NCBI RefSeq assembly: GCF_019049325.1
Contig: NZ_JAGMUO010000128.1
Coordinates: 158,256 to 222,255 of the forward strand
Direction of reading: 5' to 3'
DNA: 64,000 bases
Origin: Streptomyces sp. AC512_CC834
GTDB taxonomy: Bacteria; Actinomycetota; Actinomycetes; Streptomycetales; Streptomycetaceae
In this document: positions 23,294 through 31,763 of the stretch, piece after piece
Numbering within the stretch: the stretch's first letter is position 1
Layout of the letters: every line of letters begins with the position of its first letter
Program-made: the position numbers and the translations under genes
Notes under the pieces: model-generated
Told to the model about the DNA's origin: nothing
Databases searched by the model: none
Seen by the model: the letters and a program-made list of their open reading frames with translations, nothing else

Positions 23294-23946
23294 GGGGTCG
23301 GCTCCGGCGTGAGGAGACTGAGGTGCTCGGTGTCGTTGTGCCGATCGAGCATCCAGCGGGTCTGGCCCAGGCGGTTGCGGTGGTGCTGCCAGCGGGTGAT
23401 GGAGGCGTGGTTGTGGGTGAAGCCGGCCGGCGAGTCGATCGGGATACCGAGCAGCAGAGTGTGTGCGGTGATCACCGTCTCCCCATGGGCCGCGAAGACG
23501 ATGCGCTTCCCCTGGTTCTCCTCGATGAGCTGGCTCAGGTTCCCGCTGGCACGCTTCAGGAACCCGTTCCAGGTGTCGGAGCCAGCGGCCCAGGGGGTGT
23601 CGGGATGCGCATGCGGTCCGCCGTCGGCGGCCGTCTTCACCGCATCCCAAGCTTTGCCGTCAGCGTCGCCGTGGACCGGGCCGTCGAGACGATCGTCGTG
23701 GTGCAGTGGGATCTGCAGCGTCTGGGCGATGATCTCGCCGGTCTGGACGAGACGGATCCGCGGGCCCGCGTAGACCACGTCGAAGGGCTTCTTCAGGTGT
23801 TCGGTAGCCAGGCGGCGGGCTGCCTGCTCGGCCTGGGCGTATCCGAGGTTGGTCAGGCCGGTGCAGGTGCGCGGTCCCCCGACGAGGCCGTCGGCGTTGC
23901 ACTGAGCCTGACCGTGCCGTACGAAGACGAGTTCGGTGGTGATCAC
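23290..23946 (-). CDS. Histidine-phosphatase superfamily protein
   Basis: A 218-residue phosphoglycerate-mutase-like phosphatase with N-terminal RHGQAQ catalytic motif (His near residue 10) and the second His in FAAHGETV. Paired here with two APH-fold kinases, it could remove protective phosphates or dephosphorylate the modified nucleotide (inference). It overlaps both neighbours by 4 bp. Confidence 0.85.
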   Translation of the reverse strand: MITTELVFVRHGQAQCNADGLVGGPRTCTGLTNLGYAQAEQAARRLATEHLKKPFDVVYAGPRIRLVQTGEIIAQTLQIPLHHDDRLDGPVHGDADGKAWDAVKTAADGGPHAHPDTPWAAGSDTWNGFLKRASGNLSQLIEENQGKRIVFAAHGETVITAHTLLLGIPIDSPAGFTHNHASITRWQHHRNRLGQTRWMLDRHNDTEHLSLLTPEPTP

Positions 23947-24704
23947 GAGGCTCCTCGGTGGTGGAAACGGAGGGACAGGGCGTAGCGGTAGCCGTTACGG
24001 CCGACGTACGGGGCGGTGAGCACTGCGTGCAGGCCCAGGAAGCTGTCGAGCCGTCCTCGGTCCGTCGTGCCCAGCCGGGCGTCGTGACTTCGGGCTGCCG
24101 TGTTGTACGCGAGCAGGGCGGCGTTGACGGCCTGGTCCCTGAGCGGTCCGTACGTCAGATGGAGTGTCGCGATGAGCTTGGCGAGGTCGTAACCCATCGG
24201 GGCAAGCGACAGGTCGTCGGTGTCGACGGCGACGATGTCCTGCGTGCTGGTGATGATGAAGTTCCGCGGGTTGCTGTCCTTGTAGAAGGCGCATGGTCCC
24301 TGGGCGGTCGCTTCCAGCAGGCCGAGCATCGCGTACAGGGCCGCCTTGTTCGGCAGGTAGCCCTGTTCGTGGCGTCGCCGTAGGGCTTTCTCCCGAAGAC
24401 CGAGGTAGTCGCCGAACGCCGTGCCGTCCTGGAAACGGTGCGGGGTGTCCAGCGACGCGGACCGCAGGTCGCTGGCCCAGGCGGCACCGTGGGCGTGGCC
24501 CAGCAGTTCCGCCATGCGCGGGAGGTCCCCGGGGCGCACGGAGCGGCCCTCGATCCGTTCGAACGTCAGACTGTCAGGTCCGATGGTGCGGAGGGCCGGC
24601 TGCCGCAGCGGCTTTGCGTGCTCGTTGATCCACCGGTAGTGGCGCACAGCCCCCGCCGCGCGTTCCGGTGTCGGGTAGTGCTTGGTGAACGGCGCGAGGT
24701 TCAT
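23943..24704 (-). CDS. APH-fold small-molecule kinase 2 (altered catalytic loop)
   Basis: A 253-residue kinase-fold protein. The catalytic loop reads YKDSNPRNFII: the usual His of HxDxxxxN is Lys, while the Asp and Asn remain, and the metal motif reads VDTDDL. The N-lobe is short. It is probably active, but on a different substrate from kinase 1, and not obviously a duplicate of it. ATGA overlaps on both sides. Confidence 0.75.
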   Translation of the reverse strand: MNLAPFTKHYPTPERAAGAVRHYRWINEHAKPLRQPALRTIGPDSLTFERIEGRSVRPGDLPRMAELLGHAHGAAWASDLRSASLDTPHRFQDGTAFGDYLGLREKALRRRHEQGYLPNKAALYAMLGLLEATAQGPCAFYKDSNPRNFIITSTQDIVAVDTDDLSLAPMGYDLAKLIATLHLTYGPLRDQAVNAALLAYNTAARSHDARLGTTDRGRLDSFLGLHAVLTAPYVGRNGYRYALSLRFHHRGAS

Positions 24705-25549
24705 GCCGGCCGCCCCTCGTTCGCCTGCGCGACGACGAAGGTGACGCGGGACCGGGTGATGAGCGGCCGGTCGGGAAGGAACTCGTGCAGGGTCGCGGCC
24801 AGGGCCCCGGGGTTGCCGTACAGGCCGGGCGCGAGATCGTACTTGGGGTTGGTGGCCAGGTACTGCGCCGTGTGGTCGTGGCCGTCGAAGGTGAAGACGT
24901 GCTCCTCGTCCAGGAGGGCGATCACGTCCAGCGAGGAAGCGGCCAGGTCGGCGAGGTTGCCGCTGTGGGCTGCGGTGTAGAGGCTCTCGTGCTGGTGGGC
25001 CCGCGGGTCAAGGCCCGCGGAGGCGACCAGGTGATCCATCTCTTGGTAGCTGTCGACGCCCTTGGTGACGAGTACGGCCAGACCCTCGGGGGCGAGCACC
25101 CTGGCGATCTGCGCGATGACGTCCTTGGGGCTCGGCGAGTGGTAGAGGCAGAACGCGGCGATGGCGACGTCGCACGATCCGGCTGGCATCGGGACGTCAT
25201 GGAAGTCGCCTTCGACGAAGTCCACTGTGGTGTCGTGCAGTTCCTTGGCGCGCTCGCGGGCCCGGGCGAGCAGGGAGGGAGCGGCGTCCAGGCCGACGAC
25301 GCGCTGCGGCCGGAGTTGCTCGGCGATGACGAGGCTGCTTGTGCCGCGACCGCAGCCGATGTCGAGCACCACGCCAAGTCGGTCCGGCTGCCCGTGGTGG
25401 GTCTGCACCAGGCTGACGATCGTCTCGGGTACGGGGCGGCCGGAGGTCTTCGCACGCATCAGGGCGCTGGTCCGCCCGGCCAGCCGCGAGGCACGGCCGT
25501 ACAGCTCCTGCTGCCTGGCGGGGTCCAGGAACGGGTTGGGCTCGTTCAT
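24701..25549 (-). CDS. Class I SAM-dependent methyltransferase
   Basis: A 282-residue protein with motif I LDIGCGRGTSS, motif II-type VVGLDAAPSLL and the post-motif ARVLAPEGLAVLV. It resembles ubiE-like or small-molecule methyltransferases. The substrate is not shown by sequence; as part of the coupled operon it likely O- or N-methylates the pathway product. The start matches a MNEPNPF N-terminus; an in-frame upstream extension has no coding character. Confidence 0.85.
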   Translation of the reverse strand: MNEPNPFLDPARQQELYGRASRLAGRTSALMRAKTSGRPVPETIVSLVQTHHGQPDRLGVVLDIGCGRGTSSLVIAEQLRPQRVVGLDAAPSLLARARERAKELHDTTVDFVEGDFHDVPMPAGSCDVAIAAFCLYHSPSPKDVIAQIARVLAPEGLAVLVTKGVDSYQEMDHLVASAGLDPRAHQHESLYTAAHSGNLADLAASSLDVIALLDEEHVFTFDGHDHTAQYLATNPKYDLAPGLYGNPGALAATLHEFLPDRPLITRSRVTFVVAQANEGRPA

Positions 25550-25580
25550 GCCGCACCCCCTGCCCGGGAGCGCGGGCCGT

Positions 25581-26090
25581 TCAGGACTGCTCGGCGGCCA
25601 CCTTCCGCAGCCAGCGGCGCGTCTGGCGCCGGTTGGCCAGCAGCACCACATCGGCGCCGGAGCCGAACTCCTCGATCTTCGCCATCACCCGCGGCCGCAT
25701 CTTGCGCCGGTACGTGGCGACGTACTTGATCACGCCCCAGTGGATGCGGTTGTGCACCCCGTTGCCCTTGTGCCCGGCCCCGTGTCGGATCTGCCGGGAG
25801 AAGATCCCGTACAGCGCCGCCACGGTCGACACGTCCATCAAGACCACCGTGTCGCAGGCCTCGAGCCGCACCTGCATCGTCGAGTTGTAGTTGCCGTCGA
25901 TCACCCACCGCGGCTGCGCGACCAGCTCGCGCTGCACGTCGGTGAACTTGTCCATGGCCAGCGCGTTCCACTCGTCGTCGTAGAACGCGGCGTCCAGGTG
26001 CGTCACCGGGGCGCCGAGGATCGTGCCCAGTTCGCGGGCCACGTGGGATTTGCCGCTGCCTGCGCAGCCGACGATGGCGACCTTCTTCAT
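25581..26090 (-). CDS. P-loop kinase of the adenylate-kinase/FlaR group
   Basis: A 169-residue P-loop NTPase with Walker A GCAGSGKS (residues 8-15), then DAAFYDDEWN, WVIDGNY and a basic lid region (RRKMRPRVMAKI). These features match the small 'topology modulation'/FlaR-like kinases related to shikimate and (d)NMP kinases. Given the neighbouring pyrimidine hydroxymethylase-like gene it could be a modified-nucleotide kinase, a position held in phage T4 by the dNMP kinase. That role is inferred. Confidence 0.75.
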   Translation of the reverse strand: MKKVAIVGCAGSGKSHVARELGTILGAPVTHLDAAFYDDEWNALAMDKFTDVQRELVAQPRWVIDGNYNSTMQVRLEACDTVVLMDVSTVAALYGIFSRQIRHGAGHKGNGVHNRIHWGVIKYVATYRRKMRPRVMAKIEEFGSGADVVLLANRRQTRRWLRKVAAEQS

Positions 26091-26186
26091 GGTGCTCCAG
26101 CGTAGAGAGGTTCGGGCGTCCGGCGGACCCACCTGCCGGGACGCGATCGGATGATCCAGATGCCTTGGCCTGTCGAGCGGTCTGCA

Positions 26187-27239
26187 TCAGGCAGCTCCCC
26201 GCTCGGTCGCAGAAGTCCCGGCGAGCGCGTGCAGGGCCGATTCCATGGTGTCGACCTGCCTGCTCAGGCCGAACAGGTGCAGGCGGTCCACACACGCGGC
26301 GATCAGGTCGGCGTGCTGCTGGGTGCCGGCGATCTCGCGGAGGTAGGAGAGGCGTTCCAGTACGTCTCGACCGGAGCGCACGACCAGCTCCTGCGGAACG
26401 AAGCGGTCGGCGAAGCGGATGTCCGCCGGGGCCAGCGGCAGGCACCCGGCGAGCACGGCCTCGAAAATGCGCTGGGTCATCTGCCCGACGCGGGCATACC
26501 GCTCGGGCAGCATGAGCACCGTGGCCAGGGCCCGGCCGTAGACGCCTGCAGCGGCCTCGAACGGGATCCGGCCCACGAAGCGGACGTGCGGCCAGCGGTC
26601 GGTCTTCGTCCATTTTCCGGCGACCAGGTGATCGACGCGGGCGGCAGCCGGAGCGAAGAAGCGGTCGAAGGGTTCGTCGCGGTCGTACTGGTTGCCCACG
26701 TAGCCGAGCACGAGGTCCCGCCGCCGTGCCGCGAGGGCCACGGGGTCCGCCTGAGCGATGAGGTCCTTGGCAACGGGGAAGAGCAGGGAGCGCGCGCCGT
26801 GGGTCGGCGCGAGCGCGGCCTCGAAGACGAGGGTGTGGGCCGTACGTCGCCACACGCTCTCGGCCCGCAGGGTGCGGTCCTTGTCCCAGATCACGGTGGG
26901 CGTACGGTGCCGGACCGTGTAGTGGTTGATGAGCTGGGCCTGACGGTGCAGGTCGCAGGTGTGTCCCTCGCTCCCGCATACGGTGGTGTTGCGGCCGGTG
27001 ATCGCCCAGCGCCATTCCAGGAACAGGACGTCGAGGCCCGGCAGGCTGTGATCGAAGGTGTACGCGCCACCGAGGTCGTCGCCGGCCTCGAGGCGGTCGC
27101 GGTCGGTCTGTAGGAAGACGATGTCGTGACCGCGGGCGAGGAGGGCGTCGATGAAGGGGCGGCGGTGGCTGCGGCCCCCGTCCGGGGTGTCGGTGACGCC
27201 GTTGCCGAGGAAGCCCCAGAAGCTATATCCGATCTTCAC
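26187..27239 (-). CDS. GT-B-like glycosyltransferase, CgeB-type
   Basis: A 350-residue protein with an N-terminal KIGYSFWGFLGNG strand, RNPTVIWDKD-like acceptor domain, and a C-terminal donor domain with the RIFEAVLAGCLPL and GRDVLERLSYLRE segments typical of CgeB-like GT-B transferases. The GTG at 27239 overlaps the carbamoyltransferase stop (GTGA), supporting it over a GTG 12 bp upstream. Donor sugar unknown; the KdsB-like and epimerase genes may supply it. Confidence 0.75.
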   Translation of the reverse strand: MKIGYSFWGFLGNGVTDTPDGGRSHRRPFIDALLARGHDIVFLQTDRDRLEAGDDLGGAYTFDHSLPGLDVLFLEWRWAITGRNTTVCGSEGHTCDLHRQAQLINHYTVRHRTPTVIWDKDRTLRAESVWRRTAHTLVFEAALAPTHGARSLLFPVAKDLIAQADPVALAARRRDLVLGYVGNQYDRDEPFDRFFAPAAARVDHLVAGKWTKTDRWPHVRFVGRIPFEAAAGVYGRALATVLMLPERYARVGQMTQRIFEAVLAGCLPLAPADIRFADRFVPQELVVRSGRDVLERLSYLREIAGTQQHADLIAACVDRLHLFGLSRQVDTMESALHALAGTSATERGAA

Positions 27240-28954
27240 TTGGTGATCCACCGCCCTTCGAGGAGCAGGGCGTCGAGTCCGGAGTTGGCCAGGCAGTCCA
27301 GTGCCATCTCGGGTGTCCCGCAGATCGGCTTGCCCTTGATGTTGAGGGAGGTGTTGATCAGCACGGGTACGCCGGTCCTGCGGCCGAAGGCGGTCAGGAC
27401 CGCGTGCATGAACGGGTTTTGCGACCGGGTCACGGTCTGCAGGCGCGAGGTGCCGTTCTCGTGCACGATTGCGGGCACGCGCTCGCGCGTCTGGTCGGTC
27501 ACGCCGGAGGCCATGGACATGTACGGCGCCGGCTGGCCGAGCGTGAAGAACTCGTCAGCGCGCTCGCCCGGGACCATCGGGGCGAAGGGCCGAAATGGTT
27601 CGCGAAACTTCACGGTGGCGTTCAGGCGCTCCACGACGCCGGGTTCCAGCGGGGAGGCGAGGATCGAGCGGTTGCCCAGGGCGCGCGGCCCGGCTTCGAC
27701 GGCGCCCTGGAACAGTCCGGCGATCGTGCCGTGGGCCAGTTGGTCGGCGAGGAACTCGGCGGTCTCGACGCCCAGGGTTTTCTGGCGGAGGCCGGGCCAG
27801 GGGGTCAGGTCGAGGGACTGGTCCTCGTAGGAGGGGCCGAGGTAGCAGGTGCGGGCGATGCCGGCGACCGGGCAAGGGTTGTGCCGGTCGACGTGCACGG
27901 CGAGGGCGGCTCCGATCGCGGTTCCGGCGTCACCCGGCGCCGGCGGCACGAACACCTCGTCGAAGATGCCGGACTCGATGATCTTCCCGATGCTCACACA
28001 GTTCGTGGCGACACCGCCTCCCACGCACAGGCGCCGGGAGCCAGTGAGCACACGGGTGCGGCGGGCGAGGTGCACCATCACCTGCTCGGTCCGCTCCTGG
28101 AGGGCAGCCGCCAGATCTCGGTGGACGTCCGTGAGCGGCTCGCTAGGGTGCCGCTCGGAGCATGTCTCGGCGACGAACCGCCGCGATGTCCTCGGGTATC
28201 CCGATGTGAGGGTGCGCGTGGGGAAGTAGCCGGGGTCGATGTGGAAGCCCGTAGCGGTCGTGCGGACAGCCCTCGCGAACAGGTGGCGGAAGCGGGAAGG
28301 GTCGCCGAGGGCGGCCAGCGCCATGACGGTGCCTTCCTCGTCGCCCCGTCGCCAGCCCAGGTGCTCGGTGACAGCGCCGTACACGTATCCCAGGGAGGCC
28401 GGGTCGTTGATCACTTCCAGTGTTCGGGCGCGGGGGTGATGAGTGCCCTGGCCGCGGGCGATGGTGGTGGTCTGCCGCTCGCCGAGGCTGTCGACCACGA
28501 GCACGGCGGCTTCCTGCCAGCCCGAGGCCGCGAAGGCGGTGAGCTGATGGGCGCGGTGGTGCAGGACCGGCGTGACATGGGCAGAGGGGAACTGGCTGCC
28601 GAGGACACCCAGCCGCCGCTGGGTGCGCACGGCCACCTTGGCGAACCCGTGGGCACGCGCCAGGCTCCGGTCGCGCGTCGTCGGCGAGAGCGCCATGCGC
28701 AGGGCGGCGGGCGACTCGGCGAGGTAGCGAGCGGGCTGGAAGTTGTAGGCGACGGCGTCCACGTCGGCGGCGCTCAGCTTGGCCTGGTCGAGCAGCCACC
28801 CGATGGCGTGGGCCGGGTAAAGCTTGGTGTGCTTCTGCTCGGAGAGGCGCTCCTCCTCGACGAAGCCGACGAGTTCACCGTCTACGAGAAGGGCGGCCGA
28901 CGAGTCGTGGGTGTACGAGCACAGGCCGAGGACGACGGAAGGTGTGCGCTTCAT
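27236..28954 (-). CDS. NodU/CmcH-family O-carbamoyltransferase
   Basis: A 572-residue protein of normal family length. The N-terminal Kae1-like domain shows YTHDSSAALLVDGELV (His16), VEEERLSEQKH and the metal-binding HHRAH (His132-His136). The C-terminal YrdC-like domain shows FQGAVEAGPRALGNRSI and LINTSLNIKGKPI. These enzymes carry carbamoyl phosphate to carbamoyl-adenylate and then to a hydroxyl. A natural acceptor here is the hydroxymethyl group made by the adjacent thymidylate-synthase-like enzyme (inference). A GTG at 28966 overlapping that gene's stop is a possible alternative start. Confidence 0.92.
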   Translation of the reverse strand: MKRTPSVVLGLCSYTHDSSAALLVDGELVGFVEEERLSEQKHTKLYPAHAIGWLLDQAKLSAADVDAVAYNFQPARYLAESPAALRMALSPTTRDRSLARAHGFAKVAVRTQRRLGVLGSQFPSAHVTPVLHHRAHQLTAFAASGWQEAAVLVVDSLGERQTTTIARGQGTHHPRARTLEVINDPASLGYVYGAVTEHLGWRRGDEEGTVMALAALGDPSRFRHLFARAVRTTATGFHIDPGYFPTRTLTSGYPRTSRRFVAETCSERHPSEPLTDVHRDLAAALQERTEQVMVHLARRTRVLTGSRRLCVGGGVATNCVSIGKIIESGIFDEVFVPPAPGDAGTAIGAALAVHVDRHNPCPVAGIARTCYLGPSYEDQSLDLTPWPGLRQKTLGVETAEFLADQLAHGTIAGLFQGAVEAGPRALGNRSILASPLEPGVVERLNATVKFREPFRPFAPMVPGERADEFFTLGQPAPYMSMASGVTDQTRERVPAIVHENGTSRLQTVTRSQNPFMHAVLTAFGRRTGVPVLINTSLNIKGKPICGTPEMALDCLANSGLDALLLEGRWITK

Positions 28955-28962
28955 GGCCGCGA

Positions 28963-29913
28963 TCACCTTGCCTCGGCCGTTGTCGCGCGCCTGGCCGAGC
29001 GGCGCTTCAGCTCTCCGTACCAGGCGATGAGGGCCTGGCCGAGGGGTCCGTCGATCATGTCGGCTGCCCGCCATGCCCGTTCGTGCTTGCCGTCCTTCCA
29101 CAGCCGGTAGCTGCGCAGCGTCTCGGCCATCGCGTCCCAGCCGGGGTGGCCGGTCGCGACGCGGGCCTCGACCTGGTCGAGCAGGCCGGTGAAGCCCGTC
29201 CAGGGCGTTCGCAAATCGGGCATGTGCGGGCTCGCCGAAAGCGAGGTCAGCGCGTCGGCCTGCTCCGCGTGTTCGTCGTAGATGTGCAGCGAGCCGACGT
29301 GCAGATGGAACTCGCCCAGTTCCTCGTCGAGCCACCCGGCGACCAGTTCGTGCAGCACGGTGTAGAAGAACACGTCGTACGGCATGCCGATCCACACGTC
29401 CTGGCCGCGCATCATGGTCGCCATGTGCAGGCGGCCGTCGCGCAGGTGGAACCGGAAGCCGAGGGTGCAAGGCACGTCCTTGTGGCCGGCGGCGTCCTGG
29501 GCCGGGTCGTAGAGCTGGATCAGGGCCCGCCGGGAGTCGGGGTCCTCCTTGAGGACCTCCACGACACGGGCCAGCTGGTCCACCTTGCCGGCCCAGTTCC
29601 GCATCCTGGGCCCGTACGCACCGAGGAGGACGCCGTCGTCGGCGTACTGCCGCAGCCGTTCGTTGTAGTCGAAGATCCACGAAGCGTCGGATCCGGACAG
29701 GTGCCAGACCGTCTCGGCGACCGCGAAGGCCGGGTTGACGATCCGGGCCGGCGGTGCGTAGAGCATGCGGGCGCGCGGCTGGGTGAGCAACAGGTGCACG
29801 TCACGGACTTCGCGGGTGGCCATGCCCCGGGGGCTGACCTTCTCGCCGGACTTCGCCAGCGTGACGGCGCCGGAGAACAGCTCGGCCATGCTGTCGGCGG
29901 TGAGGCGTGTCAT
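28963..29913 (-). CDS. Thymidylate-synthase-fold pyrimidine C5 (hydroxy)methylase, cytosine-type
   Basis: A 316-residue thymidylate-synthase-fold enzyme. Spacing to E. coli TS matches exactly at several points: catalytic Cys149 (Cys146), Arg169 (Arg166), Asp172 (Asp169), His210 and Tyr212 (His207, Tyr209); Arg128-Arg129 and Glu68 are also kept. At the position of TS Asn177, which reads uracil, this protein has Asp180 in GMPYDVF. Asp there is the known mark of (d)CMP hydroxymethylases such as T4 gp42 and MilA, and of the L. casei TS N229D mutant. The predicted reaction is methylene-folate transfer to C5 of CMP or dCMP, giving 5-hydroxymethyl- or methyl-cytosine nucleotide. ATGA overlap upstream. 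Confidence 0.87.
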   Translation of the reverse strand: MTRLTADSMAELFSGAVTLAKSGEKVSPRGMATREVRDVHLLLTQPRARMLYAPPARIVNPAFAVAETVWHLSGSDASWIFDYNERLRQYADDGVLLGAYGPRMRNWAGKVDQLARVVEVLKEDPDSRRALIQLYDPAQDAAGHKDVPCTLGFRFHLRDGRLHMATMMRGQDVWIGMPYDVFFYTVLHELVAGWLDEELGEFHLHVGSLHIYDEHAEQADALTSLSASPHMPDLRTPWTGFTGLLDQVEARVATGHPGWDAMAETLRSYRLWKDGKHERAWRAADMIDGPLGQALIAWYGELKRRSARRATTAEAR

Positions 29914-31763
29914 CGGACGGATGCTCCTTCGTCCTGGGGCGACGCAGAGTCGCCCGCATCTTGGCGGATGGAACTGCGCGGCCCGGTGGCGGATGCGGCG
30001 CGATCGGTGATGAGGCGAGCGATCCGAGAGGCGCTGTCGCCGCGCCACCGGCACACCGTGTCCAGGGCCGTCTGCGGGATGGGCGTGAGCGGCTCGCGCA
30101 GTGCGGAAAGCGCTTCGGTGACGCCACCGGCGTCGTGGCACCGGGTTGCGAGACCTTGACCGGCCAGGTCCAGCGTGCGTTCACCCGGCGGGCCGATTTC
30201 GAGGACCGGGACCGCGAGCAGCGCGGCTTCGATCCCGCACGTCGAGTACGCGCTCGCCAGGGCGTCAGCGCCGGCGAGGCAGCCTCGCGCACCGACCCGG
30301 GGATCGGCCACGGCAACGAGCGGTCCGCCAGCCCGTTTCAAAAGAGAGGTGAAGGCATCGTCGCCCTGCGCCGGGTGTGGAGCGATGACGAGACCCCAGT
30401 CGCCCTCCGCCTTACCGAGTCCGTCCAGGAGAAGGTCCGCATGGGACTTGAGGTGATCGGGGCTGAACGGCTGGCAGGCCCACACCGCTATCCGGGCGGG
30501 CGCGCGGCGGCCATCCGTAGCCAGCAACTTCTCCAGGTACCGCCGCTGCGCCTCGCGGCCCAGGTCGGCAAGTGCGTCGAAGCGGGGCTGTCCGAGTACG
30601 TGTACCTCAGCGTCGGGGTGGCGCACCCACGCTCGTCCCAGAGCGAGGTCCCGTTCGCCCATGACGATGATGTCGCGGCTGTGCAGGGCCGGCCAGGCGG
30701 CCGATTCCGCCGTCCACGCCCCGTGCTGGACGTGGACCGAATTCGCGCCGTGTCGCTCGGCGGCGTGCGCGGCCAGCACGCCGAGAGGGCTGGTGTCGTT
30801 GCTCAGGAGGACGGTGTGCGGCCTGGTCGTCGACAGCATGTCGTCGAGCCAGCACTCCGCCCGCACCAGGGTCCGCCACGACGGCTGCGTGCAGCCCCCG
30901 CTGGTTTCCAGCAGCACGGACAAGAGCCGTACCAACCTCGCGAGTTGAACACCGTGGCCTGCAACGTGGACGACGTACTCGTCGTCGGGCAGGTGTAGGC
31001 CCTCGGCGGTGCCGGAGAGGGTGAAGAGGTCACTCGGCGCCGAGCGCAGTTCGATGCCTGTGACCGATCCCGCGGTGCACCGCTCTGCGGGATCGGTCGC
31101 GAGATCTAGCAGAAGACTCATCTGTCCGTCGCGCGCCAGTTCGGTGAGAACCGGCCTCAGCGTGGCAGCGTGGCGGGAGGTCCAGGACAGCGCCAGGACG
31201 TCCTGCCGTCCGAGGTCTGCGGGGAGTAGGCTCGGCTCCTTGTTCACCGTGCCTGTCCGGGCTTGGTTGCGTAGCTGGGCGGAGCGGGTCGGGTTGTGCG
31301 GTGCCGCAGCCCCGAGCAGGTACGCGATGCCGGACCAGGTCACGGTGTAGGCCAGGTACTCTCGCGAGCTGCTCGAACGCAGTCCCACGAGTCCCTCGTA
31401 CGGGGCCAGAGCGAGGGGTCCCGGCGCCGAAGCGAACGGCTCCCAGGCGTTCAGCGCCAGGAGCTTGCGCACGATCTCGGCAACGAAGCGCCGCACGGGA
31501 ACATGCTGGACGTGGAGCCAGCCGGCTCCGCCCGGAGTGGAGGCGAGCGAGGCGCCATAGCGGTCGAGGGAGGCCATGGCGCCTTCAACGCAGGCGCGCA
31601 GCTCCTGCCGGTCGACGGCCGTGGCTTCCAGCTCCGTGGTGTGGACGTGGTCGGTTCTCGCGTGCGCCAGGGCGCCGCTACCGACGAGAGCCCATGCCGG
31701 CTTCCCGGCGAAGGCGGAGGCGGAGCGGACCAGGCCCAGACCACCGGTCGTGCGGGGACTCAC
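29910..31763 (-). CDS. Large GT-B-like transferase, KpsC/KpsS-like
   Basis: A 617-residue protein. No firm family for the N-terminal ~250 residues (helical, RRFVAEIVRKLLALNAWE). The C-terminal half has HVQHGAWTAE, IIVMGERD, HVLGQPRFD and WGLVIAPHP, the order of motifs seen in capsule/surface-carbohydrate GT-B proteins including Kdo transferases. GTG 31763 overlaps the upstream HAD stop. With a KdsB-like gene in the same operon, transfer of a CMP-linked sugar acid is a natural guess, but unproved. Confidence 0.55.
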   Translation of the reverse strand: MSPRTTGGLGLVRSASAFAGKPAWALVGSGALAHARTDHVHTTELEATAVDRQELRACVEGAMASLDRYGASLASTPGGAGWLHVQHVPVRRFVAEIVRKLLALNAWEPFASAPGPLALAPYEGLVGLRSSSSREYLAYTVTWSGIAYLLGAAAPHNPTRSAQLRNQARTGTVNKEPSLLPADLGRQDVLALSWTSRHAATLRPVLTELARDGQMSLLLDLATDPAERCTAGSVTGIELRSAPSDLFTLSGTAEGLHLPDDEYVVHVAGHGVQLARLVRLLSVLLETSGGCTQPSWRTLVRAECWLDDMLSTTRPHTVLLSNDTSPLGVLAAHAAERHGANSVHVQHGAWTAESAAWPALHSRDIIVMGERDLALGRAWVRHPDAEVHVLGQPRFDALADLGREAQRRYLEKLLATDGRRAPARIAVWACQPFSPDHLKSHADLLLDGLGKAEGDWGLVIAPHPAQGDDAFTSLLKRAGGPLVAVADPRVGARGCLAGADALASAYSTCGIEAALLAVPVLEIGPPGERTLDLAGQGLATRCHDAGGVTEALSALREPLTPIPQTALDTVCRWRGDSASRIARLITDRAASATGPRSSIRQDAGDSASPQDEGASVR

